DNA from: Diphasiastrum complanatum
Taxonomy: Eukaryota > Streptophyta > Lycopodiopsida > Lycopodiales > Lycopodiaceae
Assembly (NCBI GenBank): GCA_029204225.1
Contig: CM055106.1
Location: 44,119,003-44,183,002 of the forward strand
Reading direction: 5' to 3'
Length of the DNA: 64,000 nucleotides
The stretch's first letter is position 1. Every line of letters starts with the position of its first letter. Of the stretch, positions 12,471 to 24,799 are shown one piece after another. The position numbers were made by a program, and so were the translations under genes. The notes under the pieces are model-generated. The model was not told the origin of the DNA, ran no database searches, and saw only the letters and a program-made list of their open reading frames with translations.

Positions 12471-12639
12471 TTGTGTCAAGTAGATCTTGAAGATGGATTA
12501 ATAAAACTTGCTTGACTTATGGAGTCATGTGGTGCTGGATTAGTATCATTGATGTACTCACTTACTCATGGATATCCACTGTTTGATGTTTTCTTGTGGC
12601 AAGATGGAGTTTGATGGTGGATACATGGCAACAAAGGAC

Positions 12640-12893
12640 AAAGAGTAAGAAGACATGCAAGCAAATTCATTTACATTCTATGTGATTCTTCATGTCATAT
12701 TGAAGTGATATGTCAATATTTTGTGAGGCAACAAGTCATTACAAAGGAGTTGGAGCTTCAACATGTGTCCTCAAGGGAATGTGTAGGTGATATCTTCACC
12801 AAAGCATTGAAAAAGGACTTGTTCATAAAGCATAGGACTTCACTTGGAGTGCTATCAAAGTATATGCTAAAACTGGTTGAAGAGGGAGTGTGA
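12640..12893 (+). pseudogene. Copia RNase H C-terminal fragment
   Basis: The translation VICQYFVRQQVITKELEL then DIFTKALKKDLFIKHR and LGVL is the end of copia RNase H. It closes EEGV-stop, with the stop overlapping the first bases of the following D LTR. The same EEGV ending adjoins the D LTR at 44,457. Confidence 0.85.
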
Positions 12894-13442
12894 GAAATTC
12901 AACTGGTTTAGTCATATTTGCTACATTTGTGTATTTGGCAAATTGAGGCCAACTTTATATTAGACTTAGAGTTTTACTTTTCAAAGTTATATTAGTCTAA
13001 ATGCATTTGAATAAACACTTTTGGAACATGTGGGAAAGATTAGAAGTTGAGTTTGAGTAGATTCAAATTTGAATGTTGGGTACATTGAATCTAGTCCTAA
13101 AACTAGTAGGGTTTTCTCATTCATGCTTATACATGGTTCTCTTGGGTTCTACTATCCATTGGTGGACTATACTTGTGATATCTTGCAATTCTGTGTGTAG
13201 AATGGTCAATATTTGCTATTTTCAGGTTCACATGTGTGAAATACAGTAGGGTACTATTGTTGTACGTAAAGTAGCTTCTACGTATGTTTTGATTCATGTT
13301 TGATCAAGATCTATTAGAGTTTGCATCTCATTTTGTGTGTAGATGCTGATTTTTCTACATTGGCAAGATTGGTGATTTGTTGTTCTTCTAATCCAAGATC
13401 ATTTTATAGATTTAGATCTTTGTGGATTTGAAATCTTTCACA
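12889..13442 (+). mobile_element. Family D LTR (3')
   Basis: About 554 bp, TGTGAGAAATTCAAC...AATCTTTCACA. It is homologous to 63,320-63,940 (+) and to 40,918-41,547, 43,805-44,457 and 47,165-47,424 (all -). It is shorter than the 653-bp copy because of internal deletions. It contains CACATGTGTGAAATA near 13,232. Confidence 0.85.
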
Positions 13443-13675
13443 AATTATATCCAACATAGAATCACTTGATCTACTTTTTTTTTATTGAACCACGTCACAT
13501 TACTGGCTACAGAAAATACTTTCAGTGGCTGACCAAAAGAATCACCACCATTTGCAAAATGTAGAGCTGAAGAGAACAAGCTTATGAGTATCATCAAAAC
13601 TAGTAAAGTGTCATGATAAAAGAATGATTCTTCTTGAACTTTCTTCCAAAAATGATTTGTTCTTGGATGGAATGA

Positions 13676-13800
13676 GGCCAATACCTAGCACAATATCCAT
13701 CAAATCTTCATAGTTATCAAGGACTCCATCCCTGCCTTCCATATTGAGTAGTTGCTTGCATTTAGCCTATCATTGCTGCCAAAAACAAACCTGCTTGGTT
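13676..13800 (-). pseudogene. Copia gag N-terminal fragment
   Basis: The minus-strand translation NDRLNASNYSIWKAGMESL matches the gag start of the copia lineage (compare SERLTTSNYSIWKMRMES at 37.5 kb). Frames are lost on both sides. Confidence 0.65.
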
Positions 13801-14734
13801 TGCGACTTGAAGAAGATTGATCCACTTTGATCCTTGATAGATGTCTAAATGTGACTTGTTCATTTCAAACCTTACAAGTCAACCTTACTTCTATTACAAT
13901 CATGAACCTAGTTGACTAGCATGCTAGAAATGGGCAATTTTTTCTCGCAAAGTAGAACGAAACTCAATGGACAGAAATGGAACCCAACCAAGTGTTCTCT
14001 AAAACTTTGAATGCATAAGTTACCAAACTATTATAGTATCATGTTGTCAAGTAAAAACTATCTATGATATAATTGATTGGTAGAGAAATTTCATTCAGTA
14101 GAAACTTTTATGTAATTTTGTCAAATCTTATGGACTTTTATATCCACTAGGTAGGTGGATACTATCAATAATGGACGTAACTTTTCTACAATGCAACTAA
14201 TTTCTATTTTAATTCATGAAAATTTAGGAGTGATTTAAGGTATATGCATCAACTTTTTAGTGAACTTTGCACTTGGGTAAAACTTTATGGGTGGAAGCTC
14301 CTTGTATAACATTTATGAGGAGTTTTTATGGGCTGAAACTCAACTTAAAACAAAATAAGTCATAATATGTCAAAAAGAAAGATAATGTCACTTTGAGTTT
14401 CATAATATGTAATCATAATACAAACAAGTTTTAAAAGAAATTTTGCAAAAAGATAAGAACTTCTATTGATTTAGTCTAATCATGGACACATGCCTCCATG
14501 GAACATTTAATGCCACTTTTGGAAATTTTCTTGTATATCAAGCTTCATGGCTGCAATTCAACAACATTTTGGGAAACTCAATGTTCATTATTTGGACAAC
14601 ATTGTAGACAAAAGGCTCTTACAAAAAAAAATCTTATTTAAGAATTTCAAAAGTCACACTATATGGTGGAAGGGCCCTTTCTTGCGGCCCTTCCACCCTT
14701 GTCGGGTGAACGGACCTTGAATTGCTGCCGTCGC
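13801..14734. other. No recognisable gene
   Basis: AT-rich intergenic sequence. It marks the left edge of the segment that holds the MYB gene and has no retroelement signature that I can see. Confidence 0.5.
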
Positions 14735-14846
14735 CTGTTCACCTCAACAAGAGGGCCTACAAAAGGGCCTCCTTTTCCCTTCCCCCTCCCCTGTTCACCT
14801 CAACAAGGGGGCCTCTAAAAGGGCCTCCTTTTCCCTTCCCCCTCCC
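14735..14846. repeat. 56-bp tandem duplication, C-rich
   Basis: Two near-identical units (14,735-14,790 and 14,791-14,846), each starting CTGTTCACCTCAACAAG and ending CCCTTCCCCCTCCC. The strong pyrimidine bias stands out against the AT-rich surroundings. Confidence 0.9.
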
Positions 14847-15983
14847 CGAAAAGAAAAATCTCCCTCCCCCACTTGCACTTCTTTGAACAATATGCTCCCC
14901 ATAATATATATGCACACCTGCATTCCTTTGCAGAGTGTTCAAGCATGCGAAAAGATACACACTAAAATGTGAAGCAAATTCTTTGCAAGCTGATATCATT
15001 TTCCTGCAGCCAGTAAGGACCTTATGTTCTTCTAGTTAGGAGTGCAGTGTGAATAAAGATTAATGAGAAAATGACTCTTTAGCTTGAAAAATCCATTTAA
15101 CCGTCACTCGGGTCTGCATTCGGATGACATTCCACTTTTCACTTTTCTGGACCCACCACCCACTTTCAACCTCACTCCTCTTGCCCAACCCACCTCGCCC
15201 CACGCGCCATCACTTCGTCATCGCCATTTGTTACACGAGTAGGACATCTGAGCTTCTGGGAGCTCCTCTCTTGCGAAGAATACACCCAGCCTTAATCCAC
15301 ATTTCTGTTGAAGTATAACTCACTCCAATTTAAAAATTGAAGCACAAATCTACTTACCTTGTGTGAAAATGAGTATCTGCATCAGTACAACCGAATATTT
15401 AGATGACGATAAAGCTGGGCGTGCAATGGCCAAGTTTATTTTATAAAAGGGAAAAGTGGATCAGTGAAATTTTGGATAAAAAGTTCGAGCAGGCCTCTTA
15501 TAGCAAAAAGTTTTCGCTTGACAATGGCACGGGAGCAATTGTTATTAGTTGGTAAGTTTATCTTCAGGCATTAGGAATATTCCTGGGAGGAGGAAAAGTG
15601 ACTTACCTTTTATAGAAAATGATAACTTCGATGGTGATGTATGGCGCACACACAAAGAATATTGCTCGGCGATGCTTCCATTATCGATCTGGAGGCAGCA
15701 GATCTGTGCAAGTAGAGAAACTACTTGAGCTGCAAGCTCAAAACATAGCAGAAAAAGCTTTATATGTAGCAATCCATTCAACAGAAGCATTTTCTTCAAA
15801 TGCTCTTTTCCATCATGATAGTGCAAGTAGTCCAGCATCTCAAAACGCTGGGATATTTCTGAGAAGCTGGTTATTTACTGAAGAATTACGTAACACAATT
15901 TTGAACATTCTATTCTAATAGCTTGAAACTTGAATATTTGATTCAGTTTTCGGGATTCTACTTCTCCTAGACATCGATGTTTT
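14847..15983. other. Intergenic, no supported gene
   Basis: Opposed short frames overlap at 15,545-15,838 (-) and 15,619-15,918 (+). Neither shows a domain, and I would not call either a gene. The sequence is less AT-rich than the transposon regions. Confidence 0.4.
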
Positions 15984-16048
15984 GATCCTAAACACTGTAT
16001 GTTTGACAATTTCGGGATCCTAAACACTGTATGTTTTGACAATTTCAA
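15984..16048. repeat. 32-bp tandem duplication
   Basis: Two adjacent copies of a unit starting GATCCTAAACACTGTATG and ending in GACAATTTC. Confidence 0.9.
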
Positions 16049-16109
16049 AATTTAGAGGCAATACCAGGTTTCTTTTCAAACGGCTGGGCATTATTTGAAT
16101 AGTAAGAAA

Positions 16110-16606
16110 AAAGTTTCCGCAAAATTGACAACCTTTCACAGAAGTCCATCATCCATGATAGCACGTTAAAAGTAAACAAAACATTCATATCGAAATATCA
16201 ATATTCAGTTCACCAGGGGACTATCAGTGCCTATAATTGTCTCTAAAAACAGATTGTATAAGTCGCAGATTATAACACATCATAGGACTAAATATTGTTC
16301 TGCGGCGAACTTTTTGAGAAGCATTGATAACTGCAGAAGCATTAATTAGCTAGCAGCAAGAAACCAATTCATCCGCTTGCTTTTGTATTGATCTAACAAT
16401 ACAACAGAATGATTTGCTATACATTTTCCAACCCCGCACAGACTTCAAGACTTTAACTCCAATTAAGGAGTTTAATTCAGAAAAGGAATCTTGATACAAG
16501 TCTTAAAAGGCATCATTAAAATGCAGTGGAAAAGATTTAGTACGATTCAAATTCAAGCTCGATTCGATATCCTCTCTTCCTAGGAAATTAATGGTCACCA
16601 TTCACA
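16110..16606 (-). pseudogene. Decayed tandem copy of the MYB 3' end
   Basis: This block repeats 16,607-17,060, which covers the last ~35 codons and 3' flank of the MYB gene, at an offset of 507 bp. Shared landmarks on the plus strand: ATTGACAACCTTTCACAG / ATTGGCAACCGTTCACAG, GAGAAGCATTGATAACTGCAG in both, and the region of the stop codon (GGAGTTTAATTCAG / GGAGTTTAAATCAG). In this copy the frame matching the MYB C-terminus is broken by stops and an insertion of about 40 bp, so it is non-coding. Confidence 0.8.
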
Positions 16607-16951
16607 CCATAGTTTCTAGTATTCTACACAATTGGCAACCGTTCACAGCAGTCCATCACGATAAAACATCAATTCCTCATTTCAACATGGGAGTACCGTG
16701 CCTATTGTAATATATAAACTGATTGTATGAGTTACAAATTACATTACATCATAGGATTAATTGCGCATCCAGCAAGTGACCTGCTTGAGAAGCATTGATA
16801 ACTGCAGGCGCATCAACTAGCTTACAGCTCGACGATACATGCATCCGTTCCTTGGCATGGATCTAACGTCCATACAGCAAATATGACAATCTGCTATACA
16901 ATTTTCAGTATCTGAGAGACTTAAGTCCAAGTTTCAAAATAGGAGTTTAAA

Positions 16952-18715
16952 TCAGAGCAAAGAATCCTGATACAGGTCTTGAAATACGTGATCCAGACTG
17001 TAGCGAGCTTCATCACCACTTCCGAGAAAGTTAAGTAGCCACCATTCAAAGTTCGCCAAGTTTTCCTGGAAATCCAAATGGTTTGTACTGCATTCAGACA
17101 CATTCCAAAAATCTGATTCGGTAAAAGGTTCTGCTGTCCCCAAATCCGCAACTGTCGATTTGTCCACACAATTCCATATCTCTCTTTCTATAGGATCATC
17201 TGACAAGAAGAGCTGTCCAGAATGGAGTGTGCGTGCATGACCAGAATCTTCAGAAAAGTAAAAATATTCACCGTCACTTAATGTTACTTTATGAGTCGAA
17301 ACTTTTTCCATTTCTGAAGAAGGTAATATGATCATAGAATTTTCTTGTTCTGAGAGAGAGAACTTTCCGGCTGGAAATAAGGAGTTGCACTCAACAAGAT
17401 TACTATAATTCTCTATGTCTGGTGGCAGAGAATTCGATGATGAAATAGTTACAATGGCGCGAATGCTGGAAGTAGTACAATCAGAAGAAGATGAGGTGCA
17501 TTTTGATGAGTCCCAAAAATCACTAACGACTGATGAAGGCGGTCCAAGATACACAGTGCTTATGGACACGGGCTTTTCTAAGTGCAAATAGCCTAGACGG
17601 TTGTCTCTGTCAGGCTGAATTTCAAGGGAATCAGAACTCAGTGAGGAAATGGAATAGTAGTTTATCACAGGATCCAAACACTTCACCTTCTCTGAGTAAT
17701 CGCTTCTGTTGTCATGTGAGCCATACGTCGAGGACGCTTCGCTGCTATTTTTACTAAGCTCATCGTCTGATCTAACAGGAGAAGCCTTTCTTGCAAAATC
17801 TTCTTCACTGTCCAATACAATAGGTGCTGGTGCGTAAAGCGTTTCTCCCTGGTGATCACAATGTGGTCCAAGAAAAGCCAACGCAGATTGAGAGCCTTCA
17901 TTGGGGTTTTCGGTAATAGGAGCTTCATTGATACGCATCGGATTCAAAACATTCAAAGGCTGACAATTGTAACGATCAGCTTTCGTATGCTTTGGATCTG
18001 AACTATTCAGCCGCTTATGAGTTTTAGGATCGATACCTTTTCTGGCCAATTTCTTGCTTAAGTGCGTGTTCCAGTAATTTTTAATCTCGTTATCCGTTCT
18101 GCCGGGCATCCTCGCTGCAATCAGAGACCATCTGCATCAAAACTGATTAATAATTTCTTCAAGGGACTACCGACAGTCGTGATAATCAAAATCGTCATTG
18201 CAAGTACAAACTGAGTAATCTCTTCATGTAACTTTACAAAAACGAAGGGATACCGATTTCCGAGGAGTGAATGCAGTGTAATGATCAAATCTTCCTCGTC
18301 CTCAGAAATATTGCCTCGTTTCACAGTTGGGCGCAGATAATTCACCCACCTCAATCTGCAGCTCTTACCACATCTCAGCAAACCTGCCAAAAGTGAAAAA
18401 GTTAAGAACGTTAAAAGCAGCATTGAGAATTTTAGAAGTTTTACTGCTTTGAGATACGTAATTTAGTGCACTAAGTTTGTTGCGGATGTAGGTCCACGGC
18501 GCAGGATATGCTCATATACGCTTAACGTGTATAATGTGAATCAATTTGTCAATTAAAGCAGTAATTCAGATACAGAACACACCTGCTGCTTCGGGTAGAC
18601 CTCTCCAGCACCCTTCGCCATGTGCCTGGATATGCTTGGCAAGAAGAGCATCCTCTTCTGGAGTCCAAGGGCCTCTGTTTAGTCCCACTTTCGAACAGCA
18701 CGGTGCACGGCCCAT
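16952..18715 (-). CDS. R2R3-MYB transcription factor, three exons
   Basis: Exons 18,715-18,583, 18,383-18,254 and 18,131-16,952 (stop TGA) give 480 residues. Introns of 199 and 122 bp have GT..AG ends and sit at the two positions usual for plant R2R3-MYB genes: after LPEAA, within the Gly codon, and after LLGN, within the Arg codon. Repeat R2 has W17, W37, W57; R3 has I70, W89, W108, the normal plant pattern. The start is MGRAPCC, the family hallmark; an upstream ATG in the same frame (18,811) is ignored for that reason. After the repeats comes [16 protein letters not shown], then a Ser/Asp/Glu-rich tail of about 360 residues, likely regulatory. The R3 stretch [13 protein letters not shown] lacks the Arg/Lys expected of the bHLH-interaction signature, so partnership with a bHLH is doubtful. 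It should bind DNA in the nucleus; the target pathway cannot be read from sequence. No lesions are seen. Confidence 0.93.
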
Positions 18716-18846
18716 CGTTTGAACGGAGCGACTCTGCTCTCGACTATAACATGCAATAGTATGACATTCACGACGTGGTCTGGCGTATCTACCAAACGAT
18801 TTTGGATCCAATCAAAGATCAGACAAAATTTACAAATGTTCCTTGC

Positions 18847-18855
18847 CTATATATT
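18847..18855 (-). promoter_or_regulatory. Possible TATA box of the MYB gene
   Basis: Minus strand CAATATATAG lies about 130 bp upstream of the MYB start codon, which would give a 5' leader of about 100 bp. It is supported by position and composition only. Confidence 0.35.
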
Positions 18856-18859
18856 GTAC

Positions 18860-19560
18860 TAGACTCAATAGGTCCGCGAACTTCACCAAAAGGTCGACAA
18901 CCACAGAACTTGCTTACCAGAGAGAAGAATCCAGCTCTATTGTATGGCAGAAACTTTGATCTGCTGAATCTCTTAATTACCTTCATATCGCTGCGAGGTC
19001 TGAAACCTGCCTGTTGGTAGCCTTCCTTCGTCAATGAAAGACACCGGGGGTCATGCAAGAGGAATTCCATGACAACGATGGGGATTATCAGTTAAAGCGC
19101 AACCAGTAAAATCAAAGGTTGAAATTCTGGTTTGCGATCGGGGACATCGGTAGATGCTAGAATAGACAACGCAGCAGAGGTTATAAGAAATGTGACAGAT
19201 GCTGCAGCGTCCTCGAACAAATCCGCTGCTTCCTTACGATCCAGCATACTCCCTCCCTGGGCATCTGTATGTCGTTGCTGTACGAGAGAAAACGAGGGGG
19301 GGTATGGGAAATAGACGCAGACGGGATGGGAGGACGAGAAGCGCCACCGCCCAGGTGGCGCCGACATCTAAAGCGACAACATATAGCGAGTACTGACGGG
19401 AGGCGCAAGGGCTGCAGACAAGACGCGCAGAGGCGGCAGACAAGAGGCTTGCAGACCAGGAAGCATGGGACGTAAGCAAGTGCTCACAAGGAACCGGCAA
19501 AAGTCCATTAACCAACAAATTCATTTTAAATTTAGCAAAAATTAAAAAATTAAATTAAAT
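18860..19560. other. MYB upstream region, GC-rich
   Basis: Bases 19,090-19,500 are unusually GC-rich for the window and produce overlapping open frames on both strands (for example 19,092-19,367 and 19,234-19,524, both minus). None has a recognisable domain. The most economical reading is distal promoter or 5' flank of the MYB gene. Confidence 0.4.
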
Positions 19561-19715
19561 TAAAAGAGTAAAAAATATACTATCTTAAAAATGGAATGAT
19601 TTAGGTTTTTTAGTCAAACTTTAACACTGGTGGAACTAAAAGTTTGCAAAAAGAAAGAACCGTCCAATGAGAAACGGGAGTGAAATAACCAAATCTTCGG
19701 AAAAAAAAAAGAAAA

Positions 19716-19830
19716 GGAAAGAGATGATGAGCTAATGACGTGATTGGATTCGAAAAAAAGAAGGAAAGAGATGATGAGCTAATGACGTAATCTGCTCTCT
19801 CATGAGTTAATGACATAACTTGCTCTCTCA
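19716..19830. repeat. Short degenerate tandem repeats
   Basis: GGAAAGAGATGATGAGCTAA followed by TGACG occurs at 19,716 and again at 19,763, followed by two copies of TTGCTCTCTCATG-like sequence with GAGTTAATGACATAA between them. Confidence 0.75.
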
Positions 19831-19839
19831 TGGTATTAA

Positions 19840-20640
19840 CAAATAAATGGCGTATAGGCCATGACCCCAGCTACTTTGGCAATGAAAACTCTATTTGTTT
19901 TATGTTTGATCATAACAAGATGTTCAATATCTTAATTCTAGAGCTTTGTAGGCAAGGTCTTGCTATTTTAGTGTTGGGCTTTGACCTACTTGTGTTTGTC
20001 TTTTATTTTCTTCTCTTTTGAGTTTTTAAGAAAACATTGTAGGTAATCTTTTTGAAAGCATGGCCTCTCTTTTTTGCAAGCAAAAAAAAAAAGATGTCTT
20101 TCTTGTCATTATAGATTTTCTCATAATCTCATTGCCATAGTTACAAGGTTCGAGTCCACATAGGACCCACATGAAAATCTCAATGGCATTTATGTTTTTG
20201 TATGAAGAGCTAATGATGAACCTATTAAGGCTTGCGTTTTACGTTTGAGGAAGCAATCTACCTCTATATGGTGTGAAAATTTTCTCTAGGAGAATGATTT
20301 TGTAGCTGTGAAAATTCAATAGTTAGAAGATTTGAGTGGCAGATTTATGTGCTAGATCGACTTTGTAGTTGTGAAGATTGAAGTGGCAAATTCATTTGCC
20401 AACAACATTCCTAGGTTCTAAAAATCTTGTGGTAGGAAATATTTAGAAAAGCTTATACACGAGTTATGGTTTTCTTATATTTTCGAACGATTCATCACTC
20501 ACACTTCATGCAACCATAGAGATTGCCTAGGAATTGTTGGAAATCCACAATCGATTCTAGAGACCATAACTCCAAAAGAAAACAAGAAAGTCCATAGGAG
20601 TCTGAAGATGTAGACTCCTGCTTGTTTGAAACATGTCACC
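19840..20640. other. No recognisable gene
   Basis: AT-rich intergenic sequence; nothing found beyond short frames. Confidence 0.5.
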
Positions 20641-20650
20641 AAATTCACGT

Positions 20651-20651
20651 C

Positions 20652-20739
<88 letters not shown>
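20651..20739. repeat. Compound microsatellite (CT)n(TA)n(TG)n
   Basis: A CT run, then about ten TA units, then about 22 TG units without interruption. The open frames across it are artefacts of the repeat. Confidence 0.98.
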
Positions 20740-20740
<1 letters not shown>

Positions 20741-20804
20741 GCGAACAAGTTTTGTATCGCGGACGGATTTGATTCTTTTGAATTTTCTTGTGCGAAAGCT
20801 TGCA

Positions 20805-21310
20805 GAATCCTAGACACGCGACTACAGATCACAGAATGGAACTCATTCTAGCAATCAAGACAACAGAAAACAAGGAGATGCACAAGAGAGAGTAACTATA
20901 TTATCAGTTTGATTTTTAGAGCGAGATGATCAGTGTCTCGCTCGTTTGCGGCCTGACACTCTGCTCTTTCACTATATTCTGCTCGTTGGCAGACTTTCAC
21001 TCACAGCTATTTCGTTTTTCTTTCTTTTATGCTCTACTCTCGCACACTATTCTTTCTCTTGTTATTTTATGTTGATCTAGAATTTCATTTATATCTCCAT
21101 TGCATGGAGTTTACAAGATAGCTAAACAGAAAAATTACAAGAGTAGTTAACGCTAATCAACTAGTTAGTTACTCGTTGTTATTGCTAACTGCTTCAGCTG
21201 AGCGTGAAGTTCAAAGCTCCACGCTCGTTGAGCTGCCAGTTGGTAGCGCAAAAGATTTTCTTTCGTTTTCTTTTCGTTTCGTGTCGTGTTGTGTCTTTTG
21301 GTCCTGGAGG
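20805..21310 (+). repeat. Dispersed repeat X, copy 1
   Basis: Bases from about AATCCTAGACACGCGACTAC to TGTGTCTTTTGGTCCTGG recur, diverged, at 28,625-29,092 in the same orientation. Shared landmarks: CGGCCTGACACTC, TTGGCAGACTTTCA / TTGGTAGACTTTCA, TTTACAAGATAG, AACTAGTTAGTTA, TGAGCGTGAAGT and GCTGCCAGTTG. The class is unknown, possibly an LTR. Downstream (to about 21,410) TTTCGCGAAT-type words recur. Confidence 0.75.
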
Positions 21311-21421
21311 CATGTTTGACTTTCACGAATCATTACGTTTGACTTTCGCGAATTGTTCGCCATTCGACCTTCGCTTCGTGTCGCGTCGCGGCAAAGTTGC
21401 AATAGTTCACAATTTTTGACA

Positions 21422-21538
<117 letters not shown>

Positions 21539-21540
21539 AT

Positions 21541-22246
21541 GCGACCTTCTAAACGTCTTGTTGACAATTAGTGTAGATGAAATAAGCTTAACAATGGTGT
21601 TAGTCCTAACCCTTCGAAGATTTCGGAGTCTAGTTCATGTTGAAGCATGCTAGAGTCTCCTCCAAGTAGTGTTTTGGCCTATCTTGGTGGTGAAGTTGAG
21701 AGCAATTCTACAAGCTACTTCTATCCTCTTTCTCATACATTGAAATCAAGGTTGGAGGCATTAGGGTCTCTTTCATTAAACGCTTTTAAGCAGGACACAT
21801 CTAGCAATGATGGAGTGACACTTGATTTATGACCCCTCTTACTCTCCTTGTTTCCTCAACTTGTAACACTATTATGGACATATTTCTATCTAATACTTGT
21901 TAATCAACCATTGCTTCATCTATTCTTCATTTGTCACAAATTTTTGGGGTAGCAAAGTATTGATTTTTCCATCTTATATATGGAGTTTGATGGGACCTTA
22001 CAGGCAAATGTGTTTATTATGATTGTTTCATTTTTGTGAAATTTTTTCTTGTGATGGCTATGTTCAATGATGTGTATCAAAATCTATTTTGAAATGCAAC
22101 AAACTTGCCCTGATGAAAAATGCAGATAGCTGCCAATATGCAGGTTTTATATGTGTCTATATATACCATGAAAATAGTGTGTGGAAAGAGATAATTCCAT
22201 GTTGAATGCATTGCATGTTTGACATGTGCACAAAAAAAGTTAGAGG
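21541..22246. other. No recognisable gene
   Basis: A 61-codon frame at 21,647-21,832 (+) has no recognisable features. The rest is AT-rich and non-coding. Confidence 0.45.
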
Positions 22247-22870
22247 TGTTGGATTTCTATCCTCTCCATCCCTATTCTCTGCTAATCTAGATCCATTCAT
22301 TGAGCTGTTGTAAATATTTGCACAGTCACATGCTCTGTAGAAATACATTTGTTTCCTGACAGTCTGCAAAAATATAAAGGAATCGATGACAGTGTTATCC
22401 GATAGTTCGGCCACCTCTTCTTTGTTGGCCACCTTCTCTTATTCGGCTATCATCGATTGTTCAGCCATACCCGATTGGTCGGTCATCCTAGACCATTTGG
22501 GCAGATTCTCTTATTCAGTCTATCTCGAACAATCAACCACAATTTTAACTATTAGGCGTACAAACAAGCACACACACGTCACGACCAAACAAAATCAAAA
22601 GTTGTCTGACGATGACTGTTAATAGCCTGTAGTGCCTTAACCTAATTGTAAATTATGGATTAACTATTCTTTAATTAGTTAGTCATGTGTATATATCCAG
22701 CAACTTATCAGTTGTTTCGTTAGCTGAATTCTCTATTTATCGAGAGCGCAATTGTCTTGTTCTTTCTCTCTATTATTACAGAATATCATCTCAAAAAGAA
22801 CGCCTCTCTGTCTGCATTCAGATTGTATTTTGTAGACTAATCTGTCAATGTTCCAGCAATTTAAGTTGTG
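22247..22870 (+). mobile_element. Family B LTR, copy 1
   Basis: Begins TGTTGGATTTCTATCC and is collinear with 31,260-31,896, including CGGCCA..CTTCTTATTCGGCTAT, GTAGTGCCTTAACCTAATTG and AGCAACTTATCAGTTG. Remnants occur inverted at 57,995-58,119 and about 39,033-39,160. The right boundary is approximate. It precedes a gag-protease frame in the correct orientation, so it is probably the 5' LTR of the element to 25.3 kb; no clear primer site was found. Confidence 0.75.
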
Positions 22871-23329
22871 TATACTGAATGCTTATTCATTTTATTGTCA
22901 GATAGATTCATTCTCACAGATTAAATTCTTCATAGATTATATTGTCTCATGTCACTAATAGCACTACTCGATCTGTTGTTCTAATAAACGTACCCAAACC
23001 GCTTCTGCAAAGCTAAATCTGATAAACAAGATAATTTGTGCATGGCTATGGAGTCAACTGTTTAGATCCAGTGACTTCGAAGTTGTGAATTTGATAGACG
23101 TAGTTGCATGTACTGAGGATTCCCCGCTCGTTTCTCTCTGTCTGATGGGAAGTACACCAAATCCAACATGATATCTCAGCCTTTACTTTCATTTCAATAC
23201 GTATTTAGAGCTGACATCATCAGAACGATCATTTTGATATAGTGTAGACAATAGCTATAATTATTTTCAGTCACATTAATGTACTATCTGTATTATACTC
23301 ATCCCGAAATTCCAAATGGATTCGCAATT

Positions 23330-24780
23330 ACAGTCTGCTCTAATGATAGACAGACTTGATGGTTCGAACCACCATTTATAAAAATTAAAGATGAAGGTAA
23401 TTTTGATGGCCAAGAAACTCTGGAAAATTTTCACTGGAACCGAACTACTTCCCATTGTTGATGAACAAGCCATTTTGGAATGGAAGCTCAGAGATGGCAA
23501 GGCTTTCGCCTTGATCACCCTTAACATCTCTAACACACAAATTAGAAAAGCCCAATCCTCGAAAGAAGCTTAGGATATACTGAGCACAATATATGAAGTG
23601 AGAGATGTCACTTCAAAGTTGCATCTAAGGAGAAAGTTAGAATGTCAGATAATGCTTATGTTTAGAATCACATAAATGAATTTAAGACTCTATTAGAGAA
23701 GATGGTGGCAATAGATTCAGTAGTCGAAGACTCTGATGCTGTAATGACCTTACTGTCCAGTTTGTCATCCTCTTAGGAAACTGGGTGATGATGATAACCA
23801 CACACTCAGATATAACATTGTCCAGAGTTTTAATCATGATGTTGCAGGAGGAAACAAGAAGGAATGGAGCATCCTCGTCCTCCATCAACGACTCGCAGAC
23901 ATTATTCTCGAAGAAGAGAACCAGGAAGCAATAGAAGAAGAAAGTTGTCCGACAAACCGACAACAATCAGAAGAAATCCAACATTGTCGAATCTTGAAGT
24001 TCAACAACGACAAGAAGAAGCAGCCAGACCAGCAAGCCCATGCAACACAAAGCAGAAGAACCAAGATTCAGAAGATGACAAGCATGAAGTCTTCATGGTG
24101 AGCCATCACCATGTCGAACAATCGGAAGAATGGTTCCTCGATTTTGGAACAACACAACACATGACAAGCCATCAAGAATGGTTCATCGATTATTCGGCTT
24201 ACAGCACCAAGAAATTTGTTCACCTTGGAGACAACAGCTTCCACAAAATCGAAGGTGAAGGTATTGTTAGAATGAATTTGCAGACTGGAGTGTCAAAACT
24301 TGTACCAAATGTATTGTATGTCCCAAATCTGACAACAAATCTATTGTCAGTCAATCGAATCATAGATCTAGGGCATAGGGTAGAGTTTCAGATAGATTCC
24401 TGTCAAATTCTTGATAATAGCAGGAGAGTTTTTGCACTCAAAAGAGGCAAGGATATCTTTATAGGCTTAGTCATTGAAATACTATGGCTGATCGTGCTTT
24501 AAGTAGTTCAACATCTGTTAATAAATAATTGATTTGGCATTACAGATTTGGTCACCTTAATCATACTTCAATAGGATGAATGTCTAGACATTCTTTAGTT
24601 CTTGATCTTGACTACCGAATTGTCAACCCTCTTGTCTGCCAAAGTTGTATTATAGGAAAGTAGACAAGAAGGTCATTTAAGTCAAATCAAGAACACATTT
24701 CTAAAGATCTGCAAGATATTGTACACATTGATATACATGGTCCAATGCAAACACCATCACTACTTGGTGTAAAATTCTTT
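23330..24780 (+). pseudogene. Degenerate copia gag-protease-integrase 5' part
   Basis: gag: MIDRLDGSNHH, then KLKMKVILMAKKLW and ITLNISNTQIRKAQSSKEA (23,340-23,575), with stops after it. Protease remnant EEWFLDFGTTQHMTSHQEWF (24,127-24,186), where the catalytic D-S/T-G reads DFG. Then VLYVPNLTTNLLSVN (24,313). Pre-integrase WHYRFGHLNHTS with CQSCIIGK (24,535-24,665) and integrase start IVHIDIHGPMQTPS. The sequence then jumps to RNase H near 24,790, so nearly all integrase and all reverse transcriptase are deleted. Confidence 0.85.
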
Positions 24781-24799
24781 ATTACTTTCATAATCCTGA

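Noticed and set aside
15545-15918. Opposed 97- and 99-codon frames downstream of the MYB gene
   Set aside because: Mutually antisense, no domain, and no matching splice sites or start context to prefer either.
19092-19524. Overlapping frames of 60-96 codons on both strands upstream of the MYB gene
   Set aside because: GC-rich sequence opens frames by chance; several overlap on both strands and none shows a domain or splice continuity.
20622-20851. Open frames of 63-91 codons across the CT/TA/TG run (and 21,211-21,571, 58,189-58,395)
   Set aside because: They consist of dipeptide runs produced by the microsatellites; no flanking coding signal.
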